From the NCBI GenBank assembly GCA_009691815.1, contig SIAL01000193.1:1-6823 (forward strand): a stretch of 6,823 nucleotides of DNA, read 5' to 3'. The position numbers and the translations under genes were made by a program. Each line of letters starts with the position of its first letter. Positions within the stretch are counted from its first letter, which is position 1. Shown piece after piece: positions 4,210 through 6,823 of the stretch. The notes beneath the pieces were generated by a model, which saw only the letters and a list, made by a program, of their open reading frames with translations, had not been told where the DNA came from and searched no databases. Origin of the DNA: Gemmataceae bacterium. Lineage in GTDB: Bacteria; Planctomycetota; Planctomycetia; Gemmatales; Gemmataceae.

Positions 4210-6683
4210 AGTGTGCCCCCCTGTCTGGGGAAATACAATTCAGGAGCATTAGCCTTATTCGATTTCGGATAATCAGGAAGAATCCAAGCTTGGGAAATGG
4301 TGTTATTTGTGCTATTTCCCCCTCCCCCCATAGCCAAAGTAGGAAGGCGTGAAGGAAAACGCCTAGCCACGAATATTCCGAAACAAGTTGGTTCCGTCGG
4401 GTTGTTTAGTCCCATTGCGGCCAGAGCAACTGCAAGCGTTGGCGGGGTGGTGGTCGGGTCATGGATCAAAAATTGGCCGGGCTCGGATCCCATTTTGGAT
4501 TTTGAAGCAAGCATTCCAGAATTCCAAATTAGTCCTTTTTCTGGATCACAATCATAGCTCATAGGTCGGCCATGATGCAGGTCAAGTCGATGTTTTTTGC
4601 TGAGGTGGCGATCAATCAAGTCGTCATGGTTGGCGTCGTTGTGAACCCTGCAATTTTGCCATATTTCCACCACCGCACAGCCACGATGACTGGTTGCGGC
4701 ATCAAGGATTTCGTCTAATTGATCGACTTCGACATCAAGAGTTCGGGCATAAAAACCGGTCCCGGCAAGGATAATCAAGCCCGCCAAGGGTAGGGGGGAA
4801 CCTCCCGGATTGTGGTAATCAAGGGGTCCGGAAATGGGCGTTGCCAATCCCCCGGCCCCCGCGGCACATTCGTTGTTTACAAGGAGTACTTTAACCGGGT
4901 AGTTTTGTCGAACCAAACCCAAAAAGGGGCCAAGGCTAGGGCCACTTAGCTCGCCATCCCCCGCTGCGACCCAAATCATGGCCTCGGGCCAGGCGTGACA
5001 AAGTCCCATTGATGCGTGAATCACCGCCCCGGTTGGGCAATGCGCCTGATGGACGGACAGCCAATCGCCCAGAAGTCCGAAACAACCGGGAGCGCCGAGG
5101 ACTACTACGGGAACGCCGTTTTCCAGATAAGGCGTTAGGTGTTCCAAAATGGAGTAGTTGCCGCAACCTGGACACCATCCTTGTTTTGGGGAAGGGGAGG
5201 ATTTCTGGGGTGAATGGAGGGAAGCTAGGTGGGTGTTGGGGGCATTGCCATTTATTGAAATTGCCCCGTTTGGTGCCAAATCGGGCCTCTGCGAGATGTA
5301 TTCTGTTTCCTGAGTTTTGGGTTCTAAAGCAATTTGATGTGACATTTTTGGCAAATTGGAAAGCCCTTGTCCCATGTGAATGGGCTCTTCCCGGTTCCAT
5401 AAATTCGGTACATGGGTAACCGAGGTGATTGCCTCAAGGTGGATCCATGTTTTAGCGACTATTTCAAGGGCTGAAGGCGAAGCAATGACCGGCGATCTGG
5501 GCATATCGATTGCTTGGGCTATTTCTGGATCGAGAAAAACGAGTCCACTTCCTGATCGAAATGGAATTTGAGTGGGAAGGAAGGAACGAAAATCCCCGGC
5601 ACCTAAAACAAGGGTAAACGCGCCCCCCATCCACGCCCCCCACGCGTTCCAGGCCGCCGCCCATGGGCTTTCCGCCGAGTGAATGAGGATTCCACGGGAT
5701 TCCAATCCTGCGGCCATAATTAATAAGGGCGCATAAGTAGGACTTTGGGGAGCGAAAATATGGAGTTGTTTTGGTGGCTGGGATATTGAATCCAAGAGGC
5801 CGGTAACAAGGGCTTCAAAGCCAGATGCCATTTTCCATAAGCCCCGATCCAAAAGGGGCACGGCGGGGATAGGCGTTTGCAATCCATCAATGGGTTGTTT
5901 GGTAGTTGACCCAAAAGCGGAATGATGGCCGGCTCGCACAAGGCTTTGGGCCATGTCCTTCATGGGGGGGTGATTGCGAAAATGTTCCTCGATCCATAAA
6001 TCCCATGGACCAATTTCTAGACCAAAGCGGCCAGCAATCCATCCAAGGGGGGTAAAAGCGCGACAACGGGCCATTTCGCGGGGACTAAGAAGCCGCTGGG
6101 TCCGGCGCCAATGTCGGTCTAGATCCAATTCTCTTGGAAGGTTTAGAAATGACAAGGAATGGATTTCGACTTCCCTTTTTGCCGAATCCCATGGCAGTTC
6201 CTGAGGCATGGCTAATTGGCGGGCACTTAGGGCATCGGCATCCACAAGGACCCAAACTTGCTCTTTTTGTTGGGAAAATGCTTGTGGTAGGGCGTTGGCC
6301 CGAAATACGATCCAACCATCAATACCACCCTCTAAACCGTTTGTAGTTTCAGGATGGGACATATTGCCAGAATGAAATTCCATGGGAACAAGGGCGGAAA
6401 GATCAACCATTAAGTGGGATCCTGGGGTACCGGGTTCGGCCCGGATCCAGGCGGAGGGTTGGATGCAAAGCTCAACGGGGTACCCCTGCATACCAAAACC
6501 CCTTGCGGCTAACCGAGCGAGCTGAACCACTCCATCTCCCAAATCTCCCGCAATGCGAATTCGGAGTCGCCGGTGACCGGGGGCACCCTGTTGAATCCAT
6601 TCATGACAGGTGAGGGAGATTGGGGTTGGGAGGTTGGGAATTGGGTTTTGGGAAGGGTCTGGTGGCAGGAGAGGTGGGTTCAA
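4206..6683 (-). CDS. Single-chain 2-oxoacid:ferredoxin oxidoreductase-like protein
   Basis: Enzymes of this family oxidatively decarboxylate a 2-oxoacid with thiamine diphosphate, CoA and a low-potential ferredoxin; the substrate here is unknown. Of 825 residues, about 36-255 resemble the gamma domain (GDLGDGVVQLARLAARGF at 46-63 in place of the usual GxGGQG loop; a closing segment near 209-252). Residues about 282-430 resemble a shortened alpha pyrimidine-binding domain: APQSPT at 311-316 aligns with YPITPST, and Glu338 in ESPWAAAWNAWGAW aligns with the conserved Glu that activates the cofactor. A Ser/Pro-rich linker follows (431-500). Residues about 501-775 are a beta domain: WCPGCG (Cys504, Cys507), Cys534 in APGCFG and Cys678 in WQNC fit the four [4Fe-4S] ligands; GDGE at 575-578 with Asn603/Asn604 fits the thiamine diphosphate motif. 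No ferredoxin domain is visible. The start is TTG at 6683, chosen for its TAAGGAG. Alternatively it is a diverged, non-catalytic relative. Confidence 0.85.
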   Translation of the reverse strand: MNPPLLPPDPSQNPIPNLPTPISLTCHEWIQQGAPGHRRLRIRIAGDLGDGVVQLARLAARGFGMQGYPVELCIQPSAWIRAEPGTPGSHLMVDLSALVPMEFHSGNMSHPETTNGLEGGIDGWIVFRANALPQAFSQQKEQVWVLVDADALSARQLAMPQELPWDSAKREVEIHSLSFLNLPRELDLDRHWRRTQRLLSPREMARCRAFTPLGWIAGRFGLEIGPWDLWIEEHFRNHPPMKDMAQSLVRAGHHSAFGSTTKQPIDGLQTPIPAVPLLDRGLWKMASGFEALVTGLLDSISQPPKQLHIFAPQSPTYAPLLIMAAGLESRGILIHSAESPWAAAWNAWGAWMGGAFTLVLGAGDFRSFLPTQIPFRSGSGLVFLDPEIAQAIDMPRSPVIASPSALEIVAKTWIHLEAITSVTHVPNLWNREEPIHMGQGLSNLPKMSHQIALEPKTQETEYISQRPDLAPNGAISINGNAPNTHLASLHSPQKSSPSPKQGWCPGCGNYSILEHLTPYLENGVPVVVLGAPGCFGLLGDWLSVHQAHCPTGAVIHASMGLCHAWPEAMIWVAAGDGELSGPSLGPFLGLVRQNYPVKVLLVNNECAAGAGGLATPISGPLDYHNPGGSPLPLAGLIILAGTGFYARTLDVEVDQLDEILDAATSHRGCAVVEIWQNCRVHNDANHDDLIDRHLSKKHRLDLHHGRPMSYDCDPEKGLIWNSGMLASKSKMGSEPGQFLIHDPTTTPPTLAVALAAMGLNNPTEPTCFGIFVARRFPSRLPTLAMGGGGNSTNNTISQAWILPDYPKSNKANAPELYFPRQGGTL

Positions 6684-6688
6684 GGGCT

Positions 6689-6695
6689 CTCCTTA
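6689..6695 (-). promoter_or_regulatory. Shine-Dalgarno site fixing a TTG start
   Basis: On the minus strand the bases read TAAGGAG, five bases before the TTG at 6683-6681. This is the best ribosome-binding site in the window and decides the start of the oxidoreductase gene, because no ATG or GTG begins that frame nearby. A strong site paired with a weak start codon would moderate initiation. I could not identify a convincing -35/-10 pair further upstream. Confidence 0.7.
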
Positions 6696-6772
6696 TTAAT
6701 GATTTGCGGTTTGAAATGCTCCGAGCCTGATTCCTTTTGCGTAGGTTGTTTAACAGGGCGCGGGGGCAGGGT

Positions 6773-6823
6773 ATGAATGGTTCTTGGAAAATGTTGAGCG
6801 ATAAACCGAAGGAGGATACGAGA
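6773..6823 (+). CDS. Possible 5' end of a plus-strand gene, cut by window edge
   Basis: From ATG at 6773 the frame stays open for 17 codons to the window end, giving MNGSWKMLSDKPKEDTR. The same frame could begin earlier at TTG 6737, after a TGA at 6728. GCAGGG lies just before the ATG, but too close to be a good ribosome-binding site. The product is too short to recognise. A competing reading is that this is untranslated leader and the real start lies just beyond 6823, served by the site at 6808-6815. Confidence 0.2.
   Translation, partial: MNGSWKMLSDKPKEDTR
6808..6815 (+). promoter_or_regulatory. Shine-Dalgarno-like sequence near the right edge
   Basis: GAAGGAGG ends eight bases before the window edge. 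That spacing would suit a start codon at or just after 6824, so a plus-strand gene divergent from the oxidoreductase gene probably begins there. The start codon itself is not visible. Confidence 0.4.

Noticed and set aside
4936..5400. 154-codon minus-strand frame, and the 136-codon plus-strand frame at 5009-5419, inside the oxidoreductase gene
   Set aside because: Both lie within the well-supported coding region, have Arg/Ser/Pro-rich shadow-like composition and no initiation signal.
1..6823. Frequent CCTTGG/CCAAGG and AATCCTT words as a dispersed repeat family
   Set aside because: They occur mostly within coding regions in frames giving common codons (for example Ala-Lys or Ile-Leu) and have no regular spacing; codon preference explains them.

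Overview
The window carries four complete, confidently delimited protein-coding genes and one possible gene start at the right edge, on a background of about 50% G+C. The organism is most likely a planctomycete or a close relative. The main hint is the secreted second gene, which couples an alanine/arginine-rich helical N-terminus to a secretin/STN-like module, an arrangement I associate with Planctomycetota. This is inference from memory of protein styles, not a database result. Nothing in the window looks like a phage, insertion sequence, integron, CRISPR array or RNA gene.

Left part, plus strand: about 480 bases with no convincing gene (containing a small nested repeat structure and a 12-bp palindrome) lead into dtd, encoding D-aminoacyl-tRNA deacylase. 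Seven bases later comes a gene for an exported protein with an STN/secretin-N-like domain. After a 67-base gap holding a perfect 7-bp hairpin that covers the apparent ribosome-binding site, there is a 12-helix APC-family amino acid permease. The first two genes look like an operon; the permease may be its third member.

Right part, minus strand: an 825-residue protein and a 173-residue protein overlap by four bases (ATGA) and are therefore probably translated in a coupled way. The long protein is the most interesting object here. It appears to be a single-chain 2-oxoacid:ferredoxin oxidoreductase in which a gamma-type domain, a shortened and strongly diverged alpha-type (pyrimidine-binding) domain and a beta-type thiamine-diphosphate/[4Fe-4S] domain are fused in that order. 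The beta part keeps all four expected cluster cysteines and the GDG...N thiamine diphosphate signature, whereas the gamma and alpha parts have lost several hallmark motifs. The small partner has an N-terminal four-cysteine zinc ribbon followed by a CBS-domain pair, so it is a candidate nucleotide-sensing regulator or accessory factor of the oxidoreductase.

The permease and the CBS gene converge with only 15 bases between their stop codons. At the right edge, a good Shine-Dalgarno sequence and a short open frame suggest that another plus-strand gene, divergent from the oxidoreductase, begins at or just beyond the end of the window.
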